From JBMNKL01 sp050261495 (GTDB lineage Bacteria > Bacillota > Clostridia > Acetivibrionales > DTU013), in the NCBI GenBank assembly GCA_050261495.1, contig JBLNDI010000046.1, forward strand, positions 1 to 48,054: a stretch of 48,054 bases of DNA, given 5' to 3'. Every line of letters starts with the position of its first letter. Position 1 is the first letter of the stretch. The position numbers were made by a program, and so were the translations under genes. A model generated the notes under the pieces. It searched no databases. It was not told the DNA's origin and saw only the letters and a list, made by a program, of their open reading frames with translations. Of the stretch, positions 17,108-25,474 are shown one piece after another.

Positions 17108-18526
17108 TCAGTTGTTATACACAGCGTCTATCTTAGCCTGGCAATCTGCTTTGTACGTTTCAATCACCGTAGATACCGATACCCCGTTCCTAAGGTCTCC
17201 GAGTATGTTCCAGAAAGGAAAGTCAGGGAAGGAAGCCTGGTTGGTAAGCCGCATGCCCGCTGCCGCCGTTACTAAGTTGTTAATGTCGTCTTCATTGTCG
17301 AAAAGGTTTTCATACCATCCCTGACCGGGATACTCATAGACAGATTCGATATCAAATATCTTTTCCCAGATATATAACAACTGCTCGGGATTATCCACGG
17401 TTTTGGGAATCGTCAGGAATTGCGCCAAAGGTTCGCATCCGTGATAGGTACTGGCGCTCGGTCCTTTCGGGAAGGGAAGGAAACCTATCTCATAATCCGC
17501 CATGTCATTTTGGAGGCCGGACGTCTCATAATCGCAGCCCGCATACATTAATGTGTTCCCTTGTACGAAAAACTGCCGGGGTTCCGTCCAGTCTCCGCCT
17601 TCCGTCGGCCTGGGAACATTTTCTGTTGCAAGCCTGGAAATAAAGTTAAATGTCTCGATAACCCTGGGATCGTCAAGGTTATGCTTTTTCATTTCCTCAT
17701 TTACCAGGTCGGTTTCATTTGCAGCCAAAGCCTGTTCAAGGAATCCCCCGGATGCAAGTCCCCAGGTATCCAGCTTCCCGTCATTGTCCGTATCCCTGTT
17801 CGCCGATTTTGCAACGGTTATGAACGTTTCCCAATTCCACGTATTTTCATTCATATACTCCTGCAGCGGCTTCAGGCCTAATTTCTTTTCCAGCGTCTTG
17901 TTGTAAAAGATGCCGGTTGCCATGTTTTGCAGGTTTTCCGAGAAGCCGTAGCTTCTTCCTTCATATTTTGAAAACTCTCTCACCGTCTGGTTAAACACCT
18001 TGTCATTTTTTGTATATTCGTCTACAGGCCAGAACATGTCTCTCTTCACTAATGCCGGGATAGCGTAGGCTTTACCCACTCTGACGATGTCACCAAGCGG
18101 TTGCCCGGCAGACAACGAAGCAACAATCTTGTCTCTGTACTCACCATAATCAATGGCTATGTACTCGATATTAAAATTGTGTTTTTTCTTCAGTTTCTCC
18201 AGGTTTTCAATCCTCTGAAGAGTATCCGGATCTTCACCTGAAAGTGTCATGTCCCACCAGGATACAACTTTGATCGTCCTTCCGCCCAGGTCAAAATCCA
18301 TCTCCGGCGTCGCATTGGGATTTTCCGCAGCAGCCGTTTCCCCGCTTGGTTCCTCGGCAGTGACGCTTTCCTCTTTCGTCTCGTCGGCCGTCACGACACT
18401 GGGTTCAACTTCCTCTATGGTTTCCTCTGCGGCATCTCCTCCGCCTGTTTTGGTTCCTCCGCATGCAGCCAGCGGCAATATTAGCAGAATACTCAAGATA
18501 AACATAACCCGTCTCTTTAAACGCAT
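17108..18526 (-). CDS. Extracellular sugar-binding lipoprotein
   Basis: A 472-residue solute-binding protein that opens the ten-gene operon. The signal peptide ends with lipobox PLAAC (Cys22), followed by a Glu/Thr/Ser-rich tether to about residue 75. The mature protein has the family 1 extracellular solute-binding pattern: EYRDKIVASLSAGQPLGDIVRVG, GIFYNKTLEKKLGLKPLQEY, and TPxTW-like ENTWNWETFITVAKS. The start is the ATG at 18526 with GGAGGGAA a few bases upstream. It may work with either permease pair of the operon. The ligand is inferred to be a xylo-oligosaccharide only because of the terminal GH10-GH43 gene. Confidence 0.9.
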   Translation of the reverse strand: MRLKRRVMFILSILLILPLAACGGTKTGGGDAAEETIEEVEPSVVTADETKEESVTAEEPSGETAAAENPNATPEMDFDLGGRTIKVVSWWDMTLSGEDPDTLQRIENLEKLKKKHNFNIEYIAIDYGEYRDKIVASLSAGQPLGDIVRVGKAYAIPALVKRDMFWPVDEYTKNDKVFNQTVREFSKYEGRSYGFSENLQNMATGIFYNKTLEKKLGLKPLQEYMNENTWNWETFITVAKSANRDTDNDGKLDTWGLASGGFLEQALAANETDLVNEEMKKHNLDDPRVIETFNFISRLATENVPRPTEGGDWTEPRQFFVQGNTLMYAGCDYETSGLQNDMADYEIGFLPFPKGPSASTYHGCEPLAQFLTIPKTVDNPEQLLYIWEKIFDIESVYEYPGQGWYENLFDNEDDINNLVTAAAGMRLTNQASFPDFPFWNILGDLRNGVSVSTVIETYKADCQAKIDAVYNN

Positions 18527-18785
18527 TTTATGTTCCCTCCTATAAATTTAATACCTTTAAATAGCCCTGTTATCCTGGGATTCCAAAGCTACCTAAATTC
18601 CTGACATATTAACCTTTCATCTTCTGCTAAATAGCTGCTTCCCTTGTTCCGAAACGGTTATGCCCGTTCAGCATATACTTGGGTCCTTATGATCTGCGCC
18701 GCGGTAAATCGTTTCATTTTTGTGCGATTATTATATTTGCCTGTAATTTTATTAAAGCTATTACATATATATATTGAAAATAAAA

Positions 18786-18821
18786 GGACAGTATAACCAC
18801 ATTTTGTGATTATATCTGTCC
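18786..18821 (-). terminator. Intrinsic terminator of the pgmB-GH28-discoidin operon
   Basis: Near-perfect stem with GGACAG/CTGTCC ends and paired CACA/TGTG around a TTT loop. On the minus strand it is followed directly by TTTTATTTT. It separates this operon from the xylan operon downstream. Confidence 0.7.
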
Positions 18822-18890
18822 GTTAATCTTTTTGGGGGCGGGAAATTTTCGCCCTGACTGTTGCTATTTCCGATACTATCCGTTTACATC

Positions 18891-18985
18891 ACGGTTATAA
18901 AGGGGGGAATATTTCGCCGCAACCCTTATTGCCTCGGATCATGCTCACCGCGCTTGCTTCTCCCGTTCCGGCTATGTCAAATCCG
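18891..18985 (-). pseudogene. Decayed remnant of a pdxA 3' end
   Basis: About 95 bp aligns with the 3' end of the intact pdxA gene at 31570-31664 with only scattered differences. Read on the minus strand it begins DIAGTGEASAVSM, matching the family C-terminus, then a one-base insertion shifts the frame where the intact gene reads VEAIRLAAKYSP. Weaker similarity continues for about 30 bp past the stop. Nothing of the first 90% of the gene remains. It is in the same orientation as the intact copy 12.7 kb away. Confidence 0.8.
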
Positions 18986-19002
18986 CGTTATGTTAATCAA
19001 AA

Positions 19003-19031
19003 GAACCGTCCCTTTGATTAACTTTGATTAC
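19003..19031. repeat. REP-like hairpin with ACCGTCCC core
   Basis: Inverted repeat AATCAAA...TTTGATT flanks AGAACCGTCCC. Short palindromes with this core recur in Firmicute genomes and resemble the repeats moved by REP-associated (Y1-type) transposases. A related element lies at 32648-32685. Confidence 0.45.
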
Positions 19032-19094
19032 TCATGACGGAGCCTAACGTCAAATTGCAAGCCGCCCTATCAGCCGGTTTAGACCTCACATCCA

Positions 19095-19724
19095 TTACTT
19101 GCCGTAAATCTCGAACTCTGCAGCCTGGCCACCGCCCGCGCCTGAATTTTCTGTAAATTCAAGCTGCACATACCGCGTCTCCACGGTTTCAAATTCAATT
19201 ATAACTTCGTTGCCCCTGTCAGGATCAAAAGTATATTGCTTCATAGCCACAAGCTCGTCGAAATTCTCCCCGTCGTCGCTTATTTTCACTGAAAAAGTCT
19301 GGGTGCGTTTTGCCCAAATGCTCATAGGGTTCAGACGGAGGCGCACCGCATGTATCTCTGAGGCTTTAGTCAAATCAACGGTCAGCGTGTTTGGGTAACT
19401 GTCCGGCTCCGCTTCCCAATAGGACGGCCCGTCAACTTTGCCGTCGATCGCTCTTGAAGCCGTATACACTTGCGTAAAGCTGCTTGCCGACGCCTTGCCC
19501 TTCCTAGCCAGGTTTTCGCCTTCAGGGATAACGGGGACGTATTCTTCCTTTTTAAATGCCGGATGCTCCATTGCTTCTGACTGGCCCGGAGCCTTATGTA
19601 CCGTCAGGTTTGCCGGATCCATTTCCGGGATGGGCACTTTAATGGCGAAAATTCCGTACATATGTATACCTACGAGGACTGCTGCAAGAAAAATGGCGGC
19701 GTCCCTTAACAATTTCCTGCTCAT
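19095..19724 (-). CDS. Membrane-anchored discoidin (F5/8 type C, CBM32-like) protein
   Basis: A 209-residue protein with one N-terminal hydrophobic helix (IFLAAVLVGIHMYGIF), a Pro-rich tether and one F5/8 type C domain at about 70-209. The domain shows the usual landmarks: NLARKGKASASS, TASRAIDGKVDGPSYWEA, NTLTVDLTKASEIHAVRLRLN and a C-terminal RYVQLEFTENS...EFEIYGK. Such domains bind sugars at the cell surface. The ATG at 19724 overlaps the GH28-like stop by one base, so the two are coupled and may act as a binding/enzyme pair. Confidence 0.88.
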   Translation of the reverse strand: MSRKLLRDAAIFLAAVLVGIHMYGIFAIKVPIPEMDPANLTVHKAPGQSEAMEHPAFKKEEYVPVIPEGENLARKGKASASSFTQVYTASRAIDGKVDGPSYWEAEPDSYPNTLTVDLTKASEIHAVRLRLNPMSIWAKRTQTFSVKISDDGENFDELVAMKQYTFDPDRGNEVIIEFETVETRYVQLEFTENSGAGGGQAAEFEIYGK

Positions 19725-21307
19725 TAATTGATGCCTCCTTCCGTCTGCTCAATCACAATATTCTTTGTGCTTGCCGGATCGATTTCAAAACCGCCTTCAT
19801 CCAAATCGCCGATTTTCGTACCCAGGATCTCAAGGTTCCTTATCGTCACGTTTTCAATGTTGTGTTCCGCATCAAACCCTTTTATTCGGGATGGACATTT
19901 TTTCCCCGACAGGACTCGCACATTTCCGATCAAAACATCCTTGATCCTGCCTCTTTCTTTCGTTGTCGACCAATTCGCGCTTTGAGCCACGTGCAGATCG
20001 ATCAGGTAAGGCATCCCGGCTCCGTCGCCACTTCCCATTTGCGCATTTTCAACTGTTACATCCCTGAACGTTATGCCGGAAACCATGGCGTCATCGCCAT
20101 TATGCACCGATATGACGGGTTTGTGGAAATTATTCAACACCGTGATGTTTTCGAAACGAATATCCGTGATGCTTGAATTTTCTTTGTTCCCCTTGTTGGT
20201 TTCATACCCGATTTCCATCGACTGGGCAAAATCCGTCCACAACTGGTTGTTTTTAAAAGTTATGTTTTTCGAATTCTCACTGTAATTTTTCACGACGAGC
20301 GAATCATCCCAACTCCTGACGAAGCAGTTCCTTACCTCGTAATTTCTGCAAGACTGCAGTGTGATGCCGTCCCCGTTCGGCCTTGCCGTAATGATTTTTA
20401 CCCCGTCCACAACGCCGTTTACGGAATCAAAAGCCTGGCACGCCCATGCGTTCGGGTTCAGAACAATCACGTCGCGAATCTCGACATTTTCGCAATGGTC
20501 GAATTTCAGCGGGATATAAGCGGTTCTGCCCTGCCACCCTTTGTAATGCGAGCCGTCAATAATCCCACGCCCCATTATTTTTATATTTTTCACGTAGTTC
20601 CCGTTCACAATCGAGTGCACCACCGCTCCTCCCGCAAGGTACAGCGTCTGGCCGTCCTCCATCATTATCGATTCAATATTCCATTCGCCCGGGCCTATGT
20701 ATATTACGCTGCCGTCATTTTCCGAAGGTATCTCTTCCTGGATCGGATAGGCAAATATGTGCACGGCCCGCTCGGGTGAGCCGTTAAACGTGACCGTATA
20801 CGCGTCAGGTTGGGTTATTGTGAATGCAACAGCATTCTTTTCTTTGTCAATTTCAGCTTCAATCCCGTACTTCAGCGGGCTTATTTTTACACTGTCAATC
20901 TCGGTGTCCTTCACCGCTACCTCGATTACCGCAGCCTTCTCAAAGTCAAAATATGCGACCGGAGTTCTTGAAAGAAGAGGCGCGTAATATGGATTCCATT
21001 CTCTCGAATTGTTAACCATCGTTTCATACACGTAACAATCGTAGCCGTTTACCTTAACTTGGGTATTGACGCTGTGTTTCAGTGAAATATCCCCCTGGTA
21101 TTCGGAAGCCGCCTTCATGTCCTCGTCCGTCGCATCTTTCAGTGATTTAGGGCCTTCATAAAGAACAAGCTTCGCATCCTTAAGAATATCCCCGCTTTCC
21201 GCTCTAATGGCTTTATTGCGCACGTATGCCGCCGAAACGGCAACAGCGGCTAGCAGTATCACAATTAAAACGATTTCCACGAATATCCCCTTTTCTTTCT
21301 TCGCCAT
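19724..21307 (-). CDS. Membrane-anchored GH28-like right-handed beta-helix enzyme
   Basis: A 527-residue protein with one N-terminal transmembrane helix (residues 8-28) and no lipobox. Residues about 50-190 are a beta-rich N-domain of the dextranase/GH49-like kind. Residues about 200-520 are a parallel beta-helix with GH28 spacing of the catalytic acids: Asp313 in NGDGI and Asp334-Asp335 in SWDD, 21 residues apart as in polygalacturonases. The GHG histidine motif that normally follows is replaced by EIGYE, so the substrate may not be pectin. The start is the ATG at 21307, seven bases after GGGAGG. It lies 47 nt downstream of pgmB and is coupled to the discoidin gene. Confidence 0.82.
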   Translation of the reverse strand: MAKKEKGIFVEIVLIVILLAAVAVSAAYVRNKAIRAESGDILKDAKLVLYEGPKSLKDATDEDMKAASEYQGDISLKHSVNTQVKVNGYDCYVYETMVNNSREWNPYYAPLLSRTPVAYFDFEKAAVIEVAVKDTEIDSVKISPLKYGIEAEIDKEKNAVAFTITQPDAYTVTFNGSPERAVHIFAYPIQEEIPSENDGSVIYIGPGEWNIESIMMEDGQTLYLAGGAVVHSIVNGNYVKNIKIMGRGIIDGSHYKGWQGRTAYIPLKFDHCENVEIRDVIVLNPNAWACQAFDSVNGVVDGVKIITARPNGDGITLQSCRNYEVRNCFVRSWDDSLVVKNYSENSKNITFKNNQLWTDFAQSMEIGYETNKGNKENSSITDIRFENITVLNNFHKPVISVHNGDDAMVSGITFRDVTVENAQMGSGDGAGMPYLIDLHVAQSANWSTTKERGRIKDVLIGNVRVLSGKKCPSRIKGFDAEHNIENVTIRNLEILGTKIGDLDEGGFEIDPASTKNIVIEQTEGGIN

Positions 21308-21354
21308 AACAATCCCTCCCCTTGTTTGTAAGCTGTTATATGACATTGATGACG

Positions 21355-22095
21355 TTATGCCGTCGATGACGTTGATGCTGTTGATGCCGTTATATCAGCA
21401 CCGCCAAATCCGGGTAATCCCTGAACGGCTTCGGCGCCCGGACAGCTTTTATTACCCAATATCATGTCCCAGTCAACTCCAAGCAGCGTTTCTGACGCGT
21501 AATCGGCGCCCAGCTTTTCATAATGCAGCCCGACGCCGAGCGATGCCATGGACGCCGCTTTGGCAGCGGCGATCCCGGCTGCTGAATCTTCGACCACCAG
21601 GCATTCTTCGGGCCGCAGCTTCAATTTTCCGGCGGCAACCAGGAAAACTTCCGGATCAGGTTTTGACCTGGAAATATCAAGCCCGCAGCTCAACTTGTCA
21701 ATATACCTGCAAAGCCCCGTTTTTTCAATTATCAACGGGGCGTTTTTACTAGCCGACCCCACCCCGATCAAGACACCTTTTCTCCGAAGCATTTCAAGAG
21801 TTTCCACCGCTCCCGGCAAAAGCGCTCCTTCATCCATTTCACGGAGCATTCCCCTGTAATATTCGTTCTTTTTATCCGCCAGGCGGGCTTTTTCTTCATC
21901 CGTGTACTTCCTGCTTCCCTTGCTCAAAAGTATTTCAAGCGATTCCATGCGGCCGACGCCGCGCTGCATCCTGTTGTCGTCCCTGTTGAAACCGGTTATG
22001 CCGATTTCGTCGGCCAGCTTTTTCCAAGCCTTGTAATGCAATTCGTCCGTCGAAACAAGAACCCCGTCAAGATCAAAAATAACTCCCTTTATCAT
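21355..22095 (-). CDS. pgmB: Beta-phosphoglucomutase
   Basis: A HAD-superfamily cytoplasmic enzyme that converts beta-D-glucose 1-phosphate to glucose 6-phosphate, the product of inverting GH65 phosphorylases encoded nearby. Motif I is FDLDGVLVSTDELHY, with nucleophile Asp8 and acid/base Asp10. The cap region has GVGRMESLEILL, and the rest of the core has GVGSASKNAPLIIEK and SKPDPEVFLVAA, then VVEDSAAGIAAAKAA. It is about 20-25 residues longer than usual because of a low-complexity tail (TASTASTSSTA) encoded by 9-bp repeats. The ATG at 22095 has GGGAG eight bases upstream and is preferred to the TTG two codons earlier. Confidence 0.92.
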   Translation of the reverse strand: MIKGVIFDLDGVLVSTDELHYKAWKKLADEIGITGFNRDDNRMQRGVGRMESLEILLSKGSRKYTDEEKARLADKKNEYYRGMLREMDEGALLPGAVETLEMLRRKGVLIGVGSASKNAPLIIEKTGLCRYIDKLSCGLDISRSKPDPEVFLVAAGKLKLRPEECLVVEDSAAGIAAAKAASMASLGVGLHYEKLGADYASETLLGVDWDMILGNKSCPGAEAVQGLPGFGGADITASTASTSSTA

Positions 22096-22175
22096 TTTCA
22101 AATCTCCCGTTCTTCAGTAAATTCTTTCTGTATTTGCTGAAATTCGTTTTTTTATGGTAAAATCAAAAATTTTAT

Positions 22176-22204
22176 TTGTATTACGCCGGCAAAAATGCTA
22201 CACT
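22176..22204 (+). promoter_or_regulatory. Predicted promoter of the lacI-type gene
   Basis: TTGTAT (22176-22181), 17-nt spacer, TACACT (22199-22204). It is weak by consensus, but the operator palindrome follows 7 bp downstream, as expected for an autoregulated gene. Confidence 0.5.
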
Positions 22205-22211
22205 AATGCTA

Positions 22212-22227
22212 AGTTTAACATTAAACC
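22212..22227. promoter_or_regulatory. LacI-type operator upstream of lacI (OL)
   Basis: AGTTTAACATTAAACC differs at two positions from the perfect palindrome AGTTTAACGTTAAACT at 31475-31490. It lies between the predicted lacI promoter and the start codon, in the 155-bp divergent region shared with pgmB. Confidence 0.7.
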
Positions 22228-22250
22228 TGACAGAAAGGATGCTTAATAAA

Positions 22251-23258
22251 ATGGCGACAATCAAGGACGTAGCTAAAATCGCAGGAGTCAGCTGCACAAC
22301 CGTTTCCAACGTTATTCACGGCAGGACAGGCAGGGTTTCGGCTGCAACCGTGGAAAGAATCCGGAAGGCTATCAAAGAGTCGGGATATGTTCCCAACATG
22401 TCCGCACGCTCGCTTGTTTCAAATTCTTCCAAGGTTATCGGCATGATAAACCACATAATTACGAGAAACAACTTTATGGAGGATCCTTTCCAGTCCTCGT
22501 TTACAGGCGCTATTGAGCAGGCTCTCCGCGAAAAGGGCTATTACCTCATGCTGAGGACGGTCGAGACGCCCGAGGAACTGCTGGCGTTCTTGCAGAATTG
22601 GAATGTTGACGGCCTGTTCTTTACCGGCATGTTCAAGGACCGTTTTTTTGAAGTGCTTTCCCAGCTTACAATTCCGATTGTGCTAATTGACAGCTATGTT
22701 CACCATCCCAATTTCTGCAATGTCGGCCTTGAAGATTTCAAGGGCAGCTATACCGCAACCAAGTACCTGATTTCCCACGGCCACAGGCGCATCGCGTTCG
22801 CTTCGCCAAGCATCAGGGACGGCGGCGTCCTGCAGGAACGTTTTTACGGCTACAAGGCTGCTCTGACCGAGGCGTCCATACCATTCGACAAGGAGCTTGT
22901 ATTTGAACACGAGATGGATATTGATTCCTGCATCAGCTTAAGCGGCGAACTCGTGAAAGTTCCCGGCGTCACCGGCCTTGTAGTTACGGCGGACGTAATG
23001 GCCGCGGGCATAATGGCGGGCTTGCGCGGTTACGGCGTGAAAGTGCCCGACGATATTTCCGTGGTCGGCTTTGACGACATAAGCCTGTGCCGCATGGTTA
23101 CACCGCCGCTCACAACCATTCACCAGGATATTTGCCTCAAGGGAAAACTGGCGGTCGATTTCATGCTTCAGAAACTTGAAGGCATTCAGCCCGAAAAAAC
23201 CGAAGTCATTCTGCCGGCATACCTTGTTGAACGGGAAAGCGTACGCACGCTCACTTAA
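22251..23258 (+). CDS. LacI/GalR-family transcriptional regulator
   Basis: A 335-residue sugar-responsive regulator. Residues 1-50 are the LacI helix-turn-helix and hinge: MATIKDVAKIAGVSCTTVSN, then GYVPNMSARSL. The rest is a periplasmic-binding-like sensor with the family ending ISVVGFDDISLCRMVTPPLTTI. The start is ATG at 22251, since the domain always begins there; AAAGGA lies upstream. It sits between pgmB (divergent) and the GH65 operon (convergent), and its stop overlaps the second GH65 stop on the other strand. The palindrome AGTTTAACGTTAAACT before the GH65 operon and its variant before this gene are the likely binding sites. The inducer is unknown. Confidence 0.93.
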   Translation: MATIKDVAKIAGVSCTTVSNVIHGRTGRVSAATVERIRKAIKESGYVPNMSARSLVSNSSKVIGMINHIITRNNFMEDPFQSSFTGAIEQALREKGYYLMLRTVETPEELLAFLQNWNVDGLFFTGMFKDRFFEVLSQLTIPIVLIDSYVHHPNFCNVGLEDFKGSYTATKYLISHGHRRIAFASPSIRDGGVLQERFYGYKAALTEASIPFDKELVFEHEMDIDSCISLSGELVKVPGVTGLVVTADVMAAGIMAGLRGYGVKVPDDISVVGFDDISLCRMVTPPLTTIHQDICLKGKLAVDFMLQKLEGIQPEKTEVILPAYLVERESVRTLT

Positions 23259-25474
23259 TTCTTTAACGCCAGTTCCGTCACAACCGCTGAGCCTTCCGTA
23301 ACGTCGACCAGGTACAGCCTTCCCCTGTACATGACCTTGAAACTCAACCGCTTCCACGTCCTTGGAAGCCTAGGCCTCGCTCTCACTTCACCCCCCTCGA
23401 AGCTGATTCCGCCAAATCCTTTAACTGCCGTCATGTAAGCTCCGCCCGCCGCTGCCGGGTGCGTGCCGCCTATATAGACCAATCCCGCCCATTGTTTTCC
23501 TGTCCCGTCGAGGTCGGCACGCGCCGATTTTATGAAAAACGGGTATGCTTTTTCCGGCTTTCCGCAGTACAAGGCCAGCAGCGCGTGCATGCAGGCGCTG
23601 AGTGAAGAGCCGTGTTCCGTTCTGGGCTCATAATAATTCCAGTTTTTTTCAAGGATCTCTACCGGAAAGTCTTCCGGAAAAAGAGCAAGCCAGGCAACAA
23701 CGTCGGCCTGTTTGATAATTTTAGTCTGCGACGCGATACCGTACGCTCCTCCCCAATATTCCCTTTCGTCAAGAAGCCTTTTTCTAAGGTCTTCCAATGC
23801 AACGTCTTCGAGTTTACCATAACCGTCAAATTGCTCAATAATGCCTTCTTCGTCAGGTTTTGGTATGTACAGGCGCGATGATGCGTCAAGGAACTTCTGC
23901 TTCATTTCGTCCGGCGGATACTTGCCGCGAAGCCTCTTTGCCGTGTCCTCCGGCAGTTCGTCAATCGTGTCCAGCAATGCAATTGCCATGTCAAACGTAA
24001 ATTTTGCCATCCGGTTTGTATAACCATTGTTGTTCACACGCTCGTGGTATTCGTCGGGCCCTACCACATCATGCAGTTCGTAGGCTTCCCCGGCGACTCT
24101 TTTCAGCAGAAGGGAATAATAAAACCTGGCGCATTCTATTACAACTTCGGCGCCGCCGTCACAGAGCACGGACATGTCTCCCGTTATATCAACGTAGCGC
24201 ATGATGGCATGCACAACAGCCGATGAAACATGTATCTGCTTATCCTTGAAATACGTTCTCATCGGCCTGCCTGTAAACACATCCACCACGTTGTAATCGG
24301 AGCATGCGTCATATCCGCCCTCCTGGCTTTCCCATGCGTAAAACGCCCCTTCAAAACCATAATCCCTCGCCTTGCTTTTTGCCCCTTCAAGGGTGTCGAT
24401 ACGGTACTTCACCAGGGATCTGGCCACGGAAGGCTCGGTATAAAGAAAAAAGTCGAGCATGAACATTTCGGTATCCCAGAAGACCGCTCCTTTATAAGTC
24501 TGCCCCGAGAGCCCCCTGGCCGGGATTGAAAGGCTGTCCGAGTGCCTCGGCGCTATTGAGTGGAGGTGATATATGGAATAATTTAGCGCTTCCATTGCCA
24601 TATCGTCTCCTTCAATAACAACCTCGGATACCTGCCATTTCTCTTCCCATTTCCCGATATGCTCCTGCCTTACGGCCGTATAGCCTTTTTTCATGCTTTC
24701 ATCCACAAGCCGGACAGCTTCATTCACGGGCTCGGCATGATCCTTGCCGGTAAAAACCGCAATCCATTTAATAAAAACATACTTTACCCCCGGCGCGGCG
24801 GTAAAGCGCATTTGTCTGCAAATAAACCTTTCCCCGGCCACAAGGCGGGTTTTAAAATCATAATCAAAATCAAACTGGCAGGATTCAACAACGCATACCT
24901 TTTCCCTATTTTCGCGGGTTGTGCATAAGGCAAAAAGATGCCCGGCATTTTCCACAAGTTCCACCGTATCATAATGGGGGCCGTTAATCTCCCATATATC
25001 CGCATCTATGCCTTCGGTTATTTCAATCTCGGCGCAATAATCCGCATAAACGGAGTATTTCAGTACGGCAAGGTGCGGTTCAGCCATGCTTGCAAACCTC
25101 TCGGACTCTACCGAGACATGCCCGCGTTCAGTTTTCCATGTTGTTTTTCTGGAAAACAACGCCTTCCTGTAATCAAGGCTAATAATGTGCTCTTTTGGCG
25201 CAACCCCGGGCAGCACATATGCCCTGCCGTCCGCTTTAAGGTTGATATAAAGGCCGTTGGGCGCGTTCAGCGACTCTCTCCACCCGCTTCCCGCGCGATC
25301 ATAAATTCCTGCCAGGTTGACGGCCGCCAGCTGTTCCTTCCCGTGTTCCTCCAATGTTCCCCTGATTCCCATGTACCCGTTTCCTACCAGGTACTTGTTC
25401 CCGTTGGCAGCTATTTTCTCAGGATCAAAGCCTTCTTCTCCTATTTTCCAACTGATCAATCCGACCATCTCCAT
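23255..25474 (-). CDS. GH65 family glycoside phosphorylase (trehalose/kojibiose type)
   Basis: A cytoplasmic enzyme of about 739 residues that phosphorolyses an alpha-glucoside with inversion, giving beta-glucose 1-phosphate. The N-terminal beta-sandwich opens WKIGEEGFDPEKIAANGNKY. The (alpha/alpha)6 barrel holds FWDTEMF (333-339) and the general acid Glu475 in VVGPDEYHERVNNN. The segment FYAWESQEGGYDACSD, with a longer loop before HVSSAV, is closer to trehalose- or kojibiose-type members than to maltose phosphorylase. The exact substrate is not assigned. The start is uncertain: ATG at 25474 has no good ribosome site, whereas TTG at 25459 has GGAG nine bases upstream and a 4-nt TTGA overlap with the preceding gene. 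Confidence 0.9.
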   Translation of the reverse strand: MEMVGLISWKIGEEGFDPEKIAANGNKYLVGNGYMGIRGTLEEHGKEQLAAVNLAGIYDRAGSGWRESLNAPNGLYINLKADGRAYVLPGVAPKEHIISLDYRKALFSRKTTWKTERGHVSVESERFASMAEPHLAVLKYSVYADYCAEIEITEGIDADIWEINGPHYDTVELVENAGHLFALCTTRENREKVCVVESCQFDFDYDFKTRLVAGERFICRQMRFTAAPGVKYVFIKWIAVFTGKDHAEPVNEAVRLVDESMKKGYTAVRQEHIGKWEEKWQVSEVVIEGDDMAMEALNYSIYHLHSIAPRHSDSLSIPARGLSGQTYKGAVFWDTEMFMLDFFLYTEPSVARSLVKYRIDTLEGAKSKARDYGFEGAFYAWESQEGGYDACSDYNVVDVFTGRPMRTYFKDKQIHVSSAVVHAIMRYVDITGDMSVLCDGGAEVVIECARFYYSLLLKRVAGEAYELHDVVGPDEYHERVNNNGYTNRMAKFTFDMAIALLDTIDELPEDTAKRLRGKYPPDEMKQKFLDASSRLYIPKPDEEGIIEQFDGYGKLEDVALEDLRKRLLDEREYWGGAYGIASQTKIIKQADVVAWLALFPEDFPVEILEKNWNYYEPRTEHGSSLSACMHALLALYCGKPEKAYPFFIKSARADLDGTGKQWAGLVYIGGTHPAAAGGAYMTAVKGFGGISFEGGEVRARPRLPRTWKRLSFKVMYRGRLYLVDVTEGSAVVTELALKN

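Noticed and set aside
18640..18720. Catabolite-responsive (cre) site before the first xylan-operon gene
   Set aside because: Only the AAACG core matches; the outer TG and CA bases of the cre consensus are absent.
22176..22250. N-terminal extension of the LacI-type regulator
   Set aside because: The family starts at the helix-turn-helix (ATG 22251); the upstream in-frame codons cover the predicted promoter and operator.
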